A DNA stretch of 64,000 bases from Varanus komodoensis (Eukaryota; Chordata; Lepidosauria; Squamata; Varanidae), in the NCBI RefSeq assembly GCF_004798865.1, contig NW_025336495.1, forward strand, positions 1,123,701 to 1,187,700. The letters are read 5' to 3'. This document shows positions 1 to 12,200 of the stretch, in pieces. The position numbers were made by a program, and so were the translations under genes. The notes beneath the pieces were generated by a model. It was not told where the DNA came from. It searched no databases and saw only the letters and a list, made by a program, of their open reading frames with translations. The stretch's first letter is position 1. The number at the start of each line of letters is the position of its first letter.

Positions 1-226
1 TGGAAGCGCCTGATCCCTGGCAGAAAACGGCTGTTGCCACGCCGGCCTCCAGGCCAGGGCAAGCCGCTCCCTCAGAAGCGCAGATCCTAAAAGATGGTGC
101 TCGGCTGCCAGCAGTCCTCCGGCCACTGGCCGCCTGGCTGCAGCTGGGGCAGTGGGGAGTCCAGTTCCCCTGGAGGGCCCCGGGGTCCCCGCCACGGGGG
201 TGAGCCCGCACGCGGTCCCAGACTAC

Positions 227-3200
227 CTCTAAACTGCCTGATCAGGTTCTGATGGTTCTCCAGGGCCTCCTGCAGGATCATTTCAGGCTGGTCCATCTTC
301 CACCGCCACTCAGTGCCCACAGGGTTCGTGTGATGCCTGGAGAAACACACACACGCGCGCGCGCACACGGATTCAGGGCACCCCCGGCTTTGCTTACGGG
401 AAGGGTCCGCGCCAGGCATTTGGCACAACCTGCCCCAAAGCGGGGCCTGCCACACGCCGACTCTGAAACGGTGGGACCCGGTGGAGCCGACGGGCGGTGC
501 CTGCGCAACACGCCCCACCCCGCGGAAGGACAGCCGTCGCTCTGCGGCTCCAAGCACATAGGGGGAGCCCCGACAGCTACGAAAATGAGTCGCTGGCTTC
601 CCCTGGCGGGGGCGGCTTTATAACACAGGGGGTGAAAGCTCAGTGCCTGGCAAAGGGCAAGACTCGGGGAAGCGGGGGCCGCAAGAGGAAGCGCCTCTTC
701 CGCGGCGGAGGGCCGGCATGCTGGCGGCTTGGGAGGGCTTTCCCGCAGGATGCTGGTCCGGCCGCCTTGGCTTATTTGGGCTTGGAAGCAGACGCTACAT
801 AGTTTAACGAGCCTGAGGACCCGGGTGCTGTTCAAGAGCTTGAGAGGCAGCAGGCAACGGAGGGGGAAAAGGCTCGCCCAAGCGCAGGCACGGGCAGAGG
901 GGCCCTGGGCCCAGCAGGGGGGTCCAGCTGGCGGGAGGGGCTTTTCCTCTGTCCTTAGGGGGCCTGGCAGCAGACTCGGCGGCTCACCTCCAGCAGAAGA
1001 CACACTTGTTGGCGCAAGCCAGGCTGGGGGTCGTCTCCATGCAGCGATGGCTCTGGATGCCATAGAAGGTGTGTTTGTAACAGCCGCCTCTCCCACGAAG
1101 CATTGACTGGCGGCAGAAGAAAGGCGGGGGGGAGGCGGGGGGGGGCCGTGAGAAGCAAAACGCACACAAACAATCTCAAACAGGCACTGCTGCAAGGTGC
1201 GACCGAATCTTACTGGCGGGGGTGGGGGTTATGGTTTTTACTCAGAGGCGTGCTTCTTGGTATCCTTTAAACCATCGTATTTTACCCTGTGTGCTCCTCA
1301 ATGATAACAACCCCCCGCCACATCTATTAATCTAGGGATGTCCACAAACGGAGGGCCACCAATACACACAGAAACAGAGCGAGTCAGAAGGGGTCTCCCG
1401 GGCCATCTAGTCTGACCCCCGGCTCCAGCCGGCTCCACTCATGACATGCCTACCACGCGTCTGTCCAGCCTATCCTTGAACACCCGCACCGAGGGGGCTT
1501 CCACCAGCTCCCTTGGGAGCCCATTCCATATCCCGGGGTCCTAACTGTCAGGAATCCTTCCTGAAATCCAACCTGAAGCCCAGTCCCTTGGCTGTGCCCC
1601 TCTGGCACACGTCCTGCCCTCCCCTGCAGGGAAGAGGAGCTCCCAGCCCTCCTCTGTGCAACATCCCCTCTTTTAAATGCCTAAAAGATCCCCCTCGGAG
1701 TCTCCTTTTGCCCAGGGGGAAAAGACCCAGTTCCCCTAATCTCTCCTCGTATGTCATCCCTCCCAGCCAGGCTCCCCTTTTTGCAGCCCTGGGCCGAACC
1801 AATCCTGCACTAGCTCTGTCTCTCCTAAAAATTCCCCGCTTCATAGTAAAAGCCCACGGCCCCGGTTGGCACATACTGACAGTGTAGCCAGGGGCCGAGT
1901 ATGGCGGCTGTGGAACTGCGGCCTGTCATTACATGCGAACCCTGCACCCTACACTACAGTTTAACTCTGGGTTATCCACAAACCACCCAGGAACAGAACC
2001 CATGGTTTGCTGTAGCGCTGGTTTGTTTGAGGTTAATAACCCATAGTTAGGCCATAACACTGGGTTCACATTAAACAACAGCCCACAATTCAACAACAAT
2101 TCATATTCAGTCCATACTCTCTGGGTTGTTATGTGCAGACCAGGTGAAAAGCGACAGGCATTTAAGAACTAGCTCAATCTTAAAAGAAGTACCTTTGTCC
2201 AACGACAAAGCTTCACTCCGGAATGGCTCCCAATCAACCTGTAGCCTGGATTGGACGAGATTTTTGTTGTTGTTGAGTTTGAACCATGCTTGCAGAAGGA
2301 AGCTGCTGGAGTGACCAACCCATGCCAGGGGGACGAGGCGAGACCACCCAAATCACCCTGAAAGCCCTTCGGGGGCCTGCCAAACTTGCCTCCCGGGGGA
2401 AAGGGAAAGCAGCCGATCCTGTCAGAAAGGAGGGTGGCCCAGCCTCCGATTCTCTTTGGGAAGAGAGGGGTTTCAGCCTGTGCTGGTTCTATTCTGCATC
2501 CCCCAAGGAGTGCCAAGGCCACACACCCGATTTATCCACCCATCTGGACCTCAGCGCAACCCCGAGTGGCAGGGCGAGCAGAGGAGCGGCCGCCGCACCC
2601 AGACCCCATCCTGGGCTTCCTGGAGCCAGCGCACTGGCCGGATGACGAGGACCAAGGGAGCAGCCCTCGCTGCGGCCCGGTGGGGCTTCCCTCACACGCA
2701 GACGGCAGCCCGGCGAGGAGCCGGGCCCGGGGAGCCAAGAGCGAATTCTGGCAATGAGCGCAAGGATTAGCTCTTGGCTCCCCGGGCCCGGCAATGAGCG
2801 CACCCTGCCCTTCCCCGGGAGCAGCACTCCTGAGCAACCAAATGTGGGGACACAGGCTGCAGTGAGCCCCAGATCACGCAGCGGCTGCAAGGTTGTGGGA
2901 TGCACCAGGCAAGGGGTGCAGCTTGCTGGCTGGCTGGCAGAAATCCGCCCTGGTGCACGGGGCAGGGGGAGCGTGGCTCAGTCCCCCACTGCAACTGTGC
3001 ACACCAAGTTAGCAGTCTGCTATTGGGAGAGCTCATTCTCACCACCCCTAAGGCAAGGACAGCAGGGAAGCCGGGGGGGGGGGGCGCTGTCACCCTCCCT
3101 GATAATAGCACTCCCCCACCTTGACCCCGAGAGTCCTGGCTGCACCCACGGCCCATCACCTTGCTTTGTGAGTGCCTCCCGGAGAGCAGGTGTGAGCATC

Positions 3201-6200
3201 TCTCTCTTCTCGCCCTCCCCTGCACTCTGCTGGGATCCAGCCACCCCGGCAGCCTCTCTGTCGAGCTCACGCTCCCTCTGAATGGCAAAAGAGATGACCC
3301 AAGTCAAACCAAGAACCAGCTTGGGACACAGATCCAGAAATTCTAAAGGCACAATCACAGAGGTACGATTCCAAGAAGGAAAAGGGGCAGAGGACAACAG
3401 AGGAATCCCACGTGGCGTCACAAAAATGCAGAGATGATCTGCAAGCGGAAAAGAGCATGTCTTGGAAGTGGAAGGAAGGCCAGGCTACAAAGGAGGAAAG
3501 CAGGCAGATGGCACAGAAGTGCAGGGAAGGCGTCAGGAAGGCTAAGCTCGGGATGAGTTGAGGCTAGCGAGGGATGCCAGAAGCAACACACAGTCCTCTT
3601 CAAGTCAAAGGAAAAGCCCGAAGTAAAAGACACAGGGAGCTGAACTGCTCGGTGTGGGTGGCCAAATGGTATCGGAGGCAGAGGAAGGGCGGAAGTGCTC
3701 AGCTCCTACCTCGGCTCAGCCTTCCCCCAGAAGAGGATCTATGGGAAGGAGCAGGATGGCGGCTCAGGACGGACAGGCCAACGGCCGAGGACCCTCCCAC
3801 GGGGCCAGATGAGTTCACCTCTCCAGGGCCCGATGAGCTCTGTCCTGCGGTCAGAAGGGAGCTGGGGAAGAACTCGCAGAGCTGCTCGGCTGTCTCTGAG
3901 AGATCGGGGGGACGGGGAAGTGCCAGGTGGCTGGAGGAGGGCCAGTGTCCAAGGAAGCGGAGAAAGGAAAACCTGGGAACTACAGACCAGTCAGCCCGAC
4001 ATCAATCCCTGGGGAAATTCTGGAGCAGATTATAAAGCAGTCAGACTGCAAGCACCTTGAGAACAATCCAGTGATTACTAGAAGCCAACATGGATTTTTA
4101 AAGAACAAATCCTGCCAGGCTAATCTGATTTCCTTTTTTGATTGGGTAACCTTCCTGATGCACAGTGAGAACATAAACTATCTTAACTTTGGCAATGCTT
4201 TTGACAAAGTGCTCCGTAATATCCTGATCAGCAGACGAGCAGAACGTGGCATGGACGGAACAATGACTGGCTGGAGCCACAGCTGGGCGCAGCCGTGAAC
4301 TCAACATGGCAAGGCGCTCCTCAAACTGGGGCGAGGCAACAGCGGGGGCACCGCAGCGGTTCAGCCCTGGGCTCCGCCCTGTTCGACTTCCTTGCGAATG
4401 ATTTGGATGAGGAAGTGCAGGGAACAATCATAAAGTTTGCAGAAGACACAGAAGTGCGTAGGGCAGCGAATACCCTGGCAGGTGGAAACAGGATCTGAAG
4501 TGACCTTGATAGGCTGGGGTGCAGAATGAAATTCAGCAGGGACCAATGCCAAGCTCCACACCCAGGAAAAAGAAACCTCATGCATTGTTACCAGATGGGA
4601 AATGCTTGGCTCAACAGTGCACAAGTGAGAAGGGTCCTGCAATTGCGCATCACGAGCTGAACGGGAGCCAGCAGTGCAATTCGGCTGCCAAGGGGCAGGT
4701 GCTGTTCTGGGCTGCATTAATGGGAGCACGGCTTCCAGATCTCCAGAGGTCCTGCTTTCCCGCTGCTGGGCACTAGCTGGGCCCCATCTGGACCCCTGGG
4801 TCCAGTTCCGGGTTCCTCAAGCTGGGAAGGGACCAGAGGAGGGCGGCGCGGATGGCCCGGGGACTGGAGGCAGCCCTGCGAGGAGAGCTTGGAAGAGCTG
4901 GGCCTGTGAGCCTCGGGAAGAGAAGGCGGAGGGGCGGTGGGAAGGGGGCTGTCACAGGACGAGGGCCTCGCTCTCTCCTCGATCATCCCGGAGCGCAGGA
5001 CACGGAATAGTGGGGACAAGTCCCAGGAAGCCAGATTCTAGCTACGTATCACGAAGAACTTCCTGGCTGTTATTGCAGTACAGTCATGGAACCCGTGACC
5101 TGGGGAGGTGGTGGGCACTCCCTCACGGGAGGCATTCAGGGGGCAGCTGGACAGCCACCTGTCTGGGATGCTTTAACTGGGGCCCTGCACTGAGCAGGGG
5201 GTCGGACCAGATGACCTGCTGGGTCCTTTCCAACTCGACTGTTTTGTGAATCCGTGGTTCCATGAAATCACACCTCAAGCCAAATGTATCACGCTAAGCT
5301 TGGCTCCGTGAACTGAGTTACAAAGGGCAAAGCGCAAACATGACATCTGAGGAGCCGACTGAGCCTACAGGGATGGCAGTGCACAAAGCTGTCGCTAAAG
5401 CCTGAAAACTGCAAGAATTTTTCACACTGATGTTTTGATAGATGGAGCCATAGCAAAAAAGCTGACTCCCAGAGCAAAATCACCCGAGGGCAAGCTCAAA
5501 ACATCTGAATGTTATACAATAGGTCCAAAGCAGGGAAATACCCATAAAAAGTATCTCAAAGCTTTTTCCTCACATTATGGCAAAGAGGTACAGGGCCCAA
5601 TCTAGTAAAAAAAGTCCAAACCCTTCCAACATTTTCCTGCCAGCGGTGAATTTTTCCCATCTAAATATGCACAGGATAGTAGGGCATTTTGCCATTTAAA
5701 CTTGCATAGGACTGTCGGTCTTTTTCTTGTGCCCCAAACATAATTCACTTTTAGGAAGTATCATAAACAAAATCTCTGCACTACTGAGGGATATACCCGT
5801 ACTTGCTTGGGGGAAAATGTTAAACATACTCTGTCAATACCTAAGCTGAATTTTCTTTTCGTAGTTTCTAGGCTTGCTTTTGAATTTGGAAAATTACTAA
5901 AATCTTTAAAAGAAAGGAACCTGTGTTTCCAAGATCAGGAAGATGAGTGGATTTCCCCAGTTGAGGGCCTAAAATGGCCTTCGCCCAACTCCCAAGAACC
6001 CAGTTTATTGGCCACGCTGCCTGGGGCTGAAGGGAGTTGAAGTCCAGGACTTCAGAAGGTGCACCAGGCTGGGGAAAGTGAACCTGGTGCAAATCAGGGA
6101 GGGAGTGCCAGCCAGCCAGCCAGCCAGAGAAGACGCTCAGCCAAAGCAGAGGAAGCGCCCGGGACCCCCGGAAGGGCCCGGCCACAGCACTCGCGGCCGG

Positions 6201-9200
6201 ACGGCGCACCTGGGCTCTCCTCATGTGGCCCACCATGTGGCCCAGGTCCTCCACGTCCACCACCTGCCTGGCGCGCCGTCCCGCCTCATCGCCAGAGTCC
6301 TCCTCGCTTGTGGTTTCGCACGGCTCCTCCTCCTGTGGAAACAGGGGGTCAGGGTGGCATTTCCGCACGCTGAGGGTTTTCCCGGTCGGGGTGGCATCGC
6401 ACGCGCAGCACTTCAGTCTTGGCAAAGCCCCCGCAGGGCTTCAGCCACAGGGCAGGGAGGGGCCGATGCAGTGCGGGGACGCCGCTTCCGGGAGAGGACG
6501 CCTCCCCCGGCCAGCCAGCGAGGCCGCGTGCCTCCGCCCAGCGCCGAGGAACCACGGCTGCCCTCCTCCGGGGCCTGCCTGAGCCGGGCCAGGGCAGGGG
6601 CAGGGCAGATCAGGGCCAGCTGCGAGAGATGCGCCCCAGCAAGACCCAGCCTCCAGAGGGCAGGCGATACTCCTGGCGGAAGGGGTCCGAGGCTCCCCTA
6701 CGCTGTGCGTGTCCCCTGGGCGGCTGCCCCAGTGTTGCTTTGCCCCCGTTACCTAGGGTGAAAGGGAACCTCCCAGCCTTGCACTACAAACCTCATCATC
6801 CCCGGCGTGGGAATGAGAGGAGGTGCTGTTCAGCCCATTTGGCATGGCAGGACCTACAGGCTGTTTTTTCACCCAGACTCTTTTCTACTGTTGCAAATGG
6901 TTTGTCAAAGGCCCAGAATTTTGGTTTTGCTGGCTTGCATTTTGAGAACCGCTCAGAGAGCTTTGGCTGATGGGCAGCACGGACAGGAAAAGCAAGAAAA
7001 CGAAAGGATTAACGAGGCTGCAGCTCAAGAGGCTGGCATTTCCACATACGCCTTTCACCAAAGTTTGGAAAGAAGCAGCAGGGAAACAGAAGAGCCGCAG
7101 GAAAGAAGGGCAGAGCAACCGAAGATGGAAAGGACAGGGATTCGGGAAAGACAGAAGGGCCAGAGAGATCTGAAGGGAAGCAGACCCCCTCAGTTCCACA
7201 GCTGAAACAAACTCCGGGGGCCCTGTGCCGGTTGAGGGCCCAACGTCGAAATGGGGTGAGGTGCCCAAAGCCAGCGGCATCCTGTGGCCGGCAGCTCTTG
7301 CTGCCCGGAACTGGAGAGGCGCGTGGACTGCTGAGAATGGGCCGAAAAATGCAGGGACCCAGAGATTCCCCGAGCAGCCAAACTATGGGGAAAAGGGGGC
7401 AGGGCCAGGGAAGCAGGCAGGCCTTCTGGACCTCTCTGAAGCCCCCCCCCGCCCCCCGCCAGAAGCAGGCCCCAGGCCTGGCGCTCTGCCGGACGAAGGA
7501 AGGAAGGAAGCACTCCGGGGGGGGGGGGTCCGCAGGGCGTGCCTGGGCTGGCCGCACGCTCTGCCTACCTGCTCCTGCGTCCCCAGCTCTCGCTCTGCCG
7601 TCCTTCGGCGCTTCTCGTCTTTGGGCGCGCACCTGCCTTTCTTGCAGCCCCCGCCGCAGGCCGCCTTCCCCGCTTTGCAGAGGGCCCGCAGCCGGGTGAG
7701 CAGCCTGTGCTTCCAGGCCTCGAAGTCGGCCTCGAGACTCCCGTGCCTGCTCGCTGCCACGTTGGCATCGCCCTGGCCGCAGGACAGGACGCGCCGGGCC
7801 CCCAGCTGCCACAGCCACTTGTCCACGTTCCGGCCCACCTGCAGCGGGAGAGGAGCCTGGTGGGCCCCGGGCGCAAAGGCGGGCCCTGAGGAGGGGCTCA
7901 CATCCGGGCCACGCAGCCGGGCGCCGCATTATGGGGAAGCCTGCGGTTCAGCAGCAGAGCCCCTGCTTTGCATGCAGACGGTTCCCGGTTCAAATCCTGC
8001 CAGTCCTTAGTGAGAAACATGGAAACAGAGCGAGTCAGTGGGGGCCTCCCGGGCCATCCAGTCTGACCTCCGGCTCCAGCCGGTTCCACTCACGACAAAG
8101 TTAGACAGGGCATTCCTCACTCTTCCCAAGAAGAGGCTCCCATTCAAACAGGCTGAATGGTTTCTAGGACGTTCGCTATTCCATCCAGTTTTGTTATCAT
8201 CTGCAAATTCGATTTTCCTTCCTCATACTTCCTCATCCAAATCATTAATGCAGATGCTGAAAAGCACTGGGCCCAGGACTGAACCCTTCGGCACCCCACT
8301 CGTTACCGCCATCCAGTTTGAGAAGGTGCCGTTGTTGAGTGCTCTGCAATTAGCGATCACTGTGCCTTGGGTTAACCTCACTGGTGACTCTGGTGCACCC
8401 GCAACTGGAGTATTGTGCTCAGTTTTGGGCCCCTCATTACAGGAAGGACATAGCCAGGTTGGAGTCAGTGCAGCGAAGGGCCACAAGGTTGGTGGCCGGT
8501 TTGCAGGGGATGCCGTACGAGGCGAGACTGAGGGAACTGGGTCTCTTCAGCCTGGAGGAGACTCAGAGGGGATCTCTTGGCGACATACAGGTATGTGAGG
8601 GTGTGTCACACGGAGGTGGGCAGAGACCTGTTCTCCCCTGCAGAGGAAGGCAGAATGCGCTCCAACGGAGCAAAGCTCAGGGAGCCAAGGTCCCATTTAG
8701 ATGCCAGGAAGCACTTCCTGACAGCTGGGACCCCCAGGGTGTGGAATGGGCTTCCACGAGAGGTCGTTGAGGCCCCATCGGTGAGGGTGTTCAAAAATAG
8801 ACTGGACATGCACGTGGTGGGCATGTCGTAAGTGGAGCCGGCTGGTCCCGGAGGTCAGACTAGATGGCCCGGGAGACCCCTTCTGACTTGCTCTGTTTCC
8901 ATGCTTTCTATGTTTTTCTAATGCTGCCACAGCAGTGTTGCAGTATCAGCTCGACTGAAACTTGGAGAGCACTCTGTTCCGAAAGCTTTGCGAAAACTGG
9001 ATAGATGTTGTCCACGGTGTTCCCTCTGTCCATTTGGGAGGTTACCCAGTCATTTTTGGGACCCTCTGCAGTCCGACTCAACAGGACCCCACACGGCTTT
9101 TTAAAGCAAAGGCTCTCGGTGCCCCGCATTGCTTTCTGTGAATTCCTGGCAGCCCCATAGAACTGCTTCTCCCACATGGACAACCCCCAGTGCACCCGCC

Positions 9201-12200
9201 CCGTTGGAGACATTCCGATTCTGGAAAAGTTTCTGAACAGACTTGGTCTGTTTAGCAGAGGGAAGGATGCTCAAGGCATGGCTTCCTGAATTTGTAAAAA
9301 AGTGTTGGGAAGAATGAATGCCTTCTGATGACACACCGGCAGGTATGTGCCGAAACCCCCAGGAATGTCTGAAAACCTAGAGCAGCGGGACAATGGGGCC
9401 TGCTTGGACTCCTTCTGGCTTTAAAGCAGCCAAATCACGGAGGGCCCTCTGCGGCCCAACATAAGGGCTGTGGGGGCGTGCCCATGGGGGTTTGGTGCCT
9501 CAGGTCAGAGGGGTGGAACTCTTCCAGCCCGATTGGGTATGCGGGCGGTGGATGCCGTCCCCTAGCTGAAAGGTTTAGAGAGAAGGCCGGTGAGGAAGGG
9601 GCCAGATTTCCTCTGCTCAGGGCAAAGGGTCAGGAGAGTCGACCGTAAAGCAGGCTCCCCCTCCGAGAGAACCAGAACCAGAACCAGCCCCAGCGCCAAA
9701 GGGACAACGCAGGACTCACGGTGTTGTAGTGATCGGCATAGGAGGAATTCCCCAGCCCGAAGGCAGCGTATCTCAAGCCCTTCAGGTACGTCTGGCCGAC
9801 TCGGAAGTCGCAGGCCGCCTCTTCCAGCCACTTGCAGAACCAGGCTGCGTTCTCCGTCGGCTTCCCCTCCGTGTACGTGGCAACGAGGAACACGCACACG
9901 CTCTTGCTGCGCGCCTGAGAGGGGCCGGGAAGAGAGAAAAGAGCCCTCGAGCCCGTTCTTGACTCCCCTACCCCCGGAAGCACTTGGGGATCTGCGGGCG
10001 CCCAGGCGGGCCAGGGCGCCCCCTCCTTCCGGCCGGGGCTGCCAGCCGCTCTGCTCAGCGACCCGTCCTCAGCCTGGCTCCTACTCGCTCGCTCGAGAGA
10101 CACAGGGCGACCTGGCCAAGGCCACTGCTGCCCTGCCACGACCGCGATCTCGGCACAGCCAGGCTGGTGCAGGAGGCGGCAGGGGCACTCGCAAGCCTCT
10201 GCACTGGGGCGGGGGGTGCCCAGGCCTTGTGGGGGCCTTGTCCCACCCCGGACCGGACAGAGCCAGCCCCGATGTGCCCCTTGGCTCGCAGCTCTCCGTG
10301 GCGTCGGTGCTTCAGCGGGAGCAGGAGGGGCACCCCGAGCAGGCCTGGGCCCAAAGGCGAGATCCCCCCACCTCATCCACCAAGCAGTCCTCCGGATCGT
10401 AGCCTCCCATGTCGATGACCTCTGCCGGCAAATTCATGGCAGTGACGGCTTCGGCCAGATTCAGTGCAAACCTCTGGAAAGACAAAGCGAGACCAGAGTA
10501 GGCGAAGGACCGCTCAGTTCATTCTTCCCCAAGCCAGCATCCTCCAAATGTCCCACACTACAGCCCCCATCACTCCCACCACCACGACCCCACCAGAAGC
10601 CTCCTCAAGCTGAACGTGTTCCAGACTTGTTGGGTTTCTCTCCCCATCAACCCCAGGAAGCTGGGGCTGATGGCAGGTGTGGTTCAGCACATCTGGAGAG
10701 CTTCAGGTTGAGGGAAGCTGTACCAAGAAGCAAGGACGAAATGAGCATGACCAAGAAGAGGGGACAGGCAAGAAACAGCCCTTTCCTCCAGGCCACGAAG
10801 GGTGTTCAGTGGCACCGGGAGCAGCCGTGCTGCGCTTCTTCATGGGACCTTCGTAGTGAAAGGGCTACGATGCCCTGCCCCAACAAGGCGGGGAGGACTG
10901 CCAAGTTCCCCTCCTATGCATTCCCACCACCACCATCCAGTGAGGCAGGCGGGGCTGAGAGTGTGCCTGGCCCAAAGCCACCCGGCGGGCTCCATGGCCA
11001 AGCGGGGAACAGAGCCCGGGTCGCCCGAGCGCCGGTCCTGCATGCTTCAGCACTGCTCCATGCGGTTCCTGCCCTGGCTCCTACCATGGAAAATGCTTGC
11101 ATTTTTGTATGTTGGGAAAAAAATCTATGCTGCCGATTACTGGATTCAGGTCCATGTTTTTAGCAATGGCCATGAACCATCCAGGGGGTTTCAGCTACTG
11201 GACAATACAGAAAAGAAACCAATCAGAAATAGGAGGCCTTGTACAATCGGGTGCCGTCAGATGTTGACGTCTACAACTTATATCGCATCCTGAACTGTCG
11301 ACATTTGGGAAAGATGGGAGTTGCAGTGCAAAGCTTCCAGAGACTAAACGGCGCATCCAGTCAGGGGCTCCGGCAAGAAAGCTGCGATGGCCCTGGAGGC
11401 GGCTGTGGCCACTGTTCAAGGGGGCAGCTGCCTGGAGGTGCAACCTCACTTCGGAAGGCCCGAGAGCCTCATGCAGCTCTGCTGCGACGCGAGGGGACTG
11501 AAGGAGCTGCTGTCGGGACGGCCAAAGAGGCCTGCAGCCCTGATCCGGCCGAGATCCATCAAGTTCAACAACCTGGCCACACACCGGCCAAGTGAGCAAA
11601 GGGACACGGGAACCCACATGCAGGGCATGAGCGCAGCTGTACCCTCCCACCCATGTTCCCCAGCAACTGGGGCACAGGGGCATTCAGGAGCCACTGGAGA
11701 CAGGCGGGCTGCCCTTCAGTTGCCTGTCCCCTCCTGCTCTGCGCGCTGACAAAAATGTCGGGCTTCCTCAGCCAAGATCCAGCACCAGAAAAGGTGGACT
11801 GAGCAGGGGGAAGGGAAGTGCTTCTGAGCATGAGCAAAGGGTCTTTCCCCAACCAAGGACAGAAACCGCCGCACATCTGGAGGAGAGGAAAGGACACGGC
11901 TGGATTTCCAGCCCCACTGACCTTTGCCGTTCCGGTCTGAGAGCCAAAGAAAACCTTCACCCCAGTTACGGGGGCTCCGTCAGTGTGGCGGGCTGCCTCC
12001 CGGATCTCCTCAGCAGGGCCTTTTGGAGAGCCACACTCCCCCAGGAGAGCGCCATCCTGCAGAACAGATGTTTGAAACGGGCAGCGCTGAGCCACCGCGG
12101 CAGACCGGGGACCACCGAGATGGCACGGCTTTCACCGAGCCTCCACCCCGGGGTTCTCTCCCCACAATGTGCATGACAAGCACCAACCCTGGTGGGTTTT

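Noticed and set aside
278-1195. 305-codon minus-strand ORF
   Set aside because: It overlaps two TYW1 exons in another frame and runs through intron and G-rich sequence; the real exons are 227-336 and 988-1106.
7009-7929. 306-codon minus-strand ORF
   Set aside because: It is GC-rich frame noise across TYW1 exon 6 (7569-7838) and its introns; the true frame there encodes [10 protein letters not shown].
7936-8012. Possible tRNA gene (A- and B-box-like words)
   Set aside because: No acceptor stem or anticodon arm can be formed, and it joins CR1 debris; it fits a SINE head.
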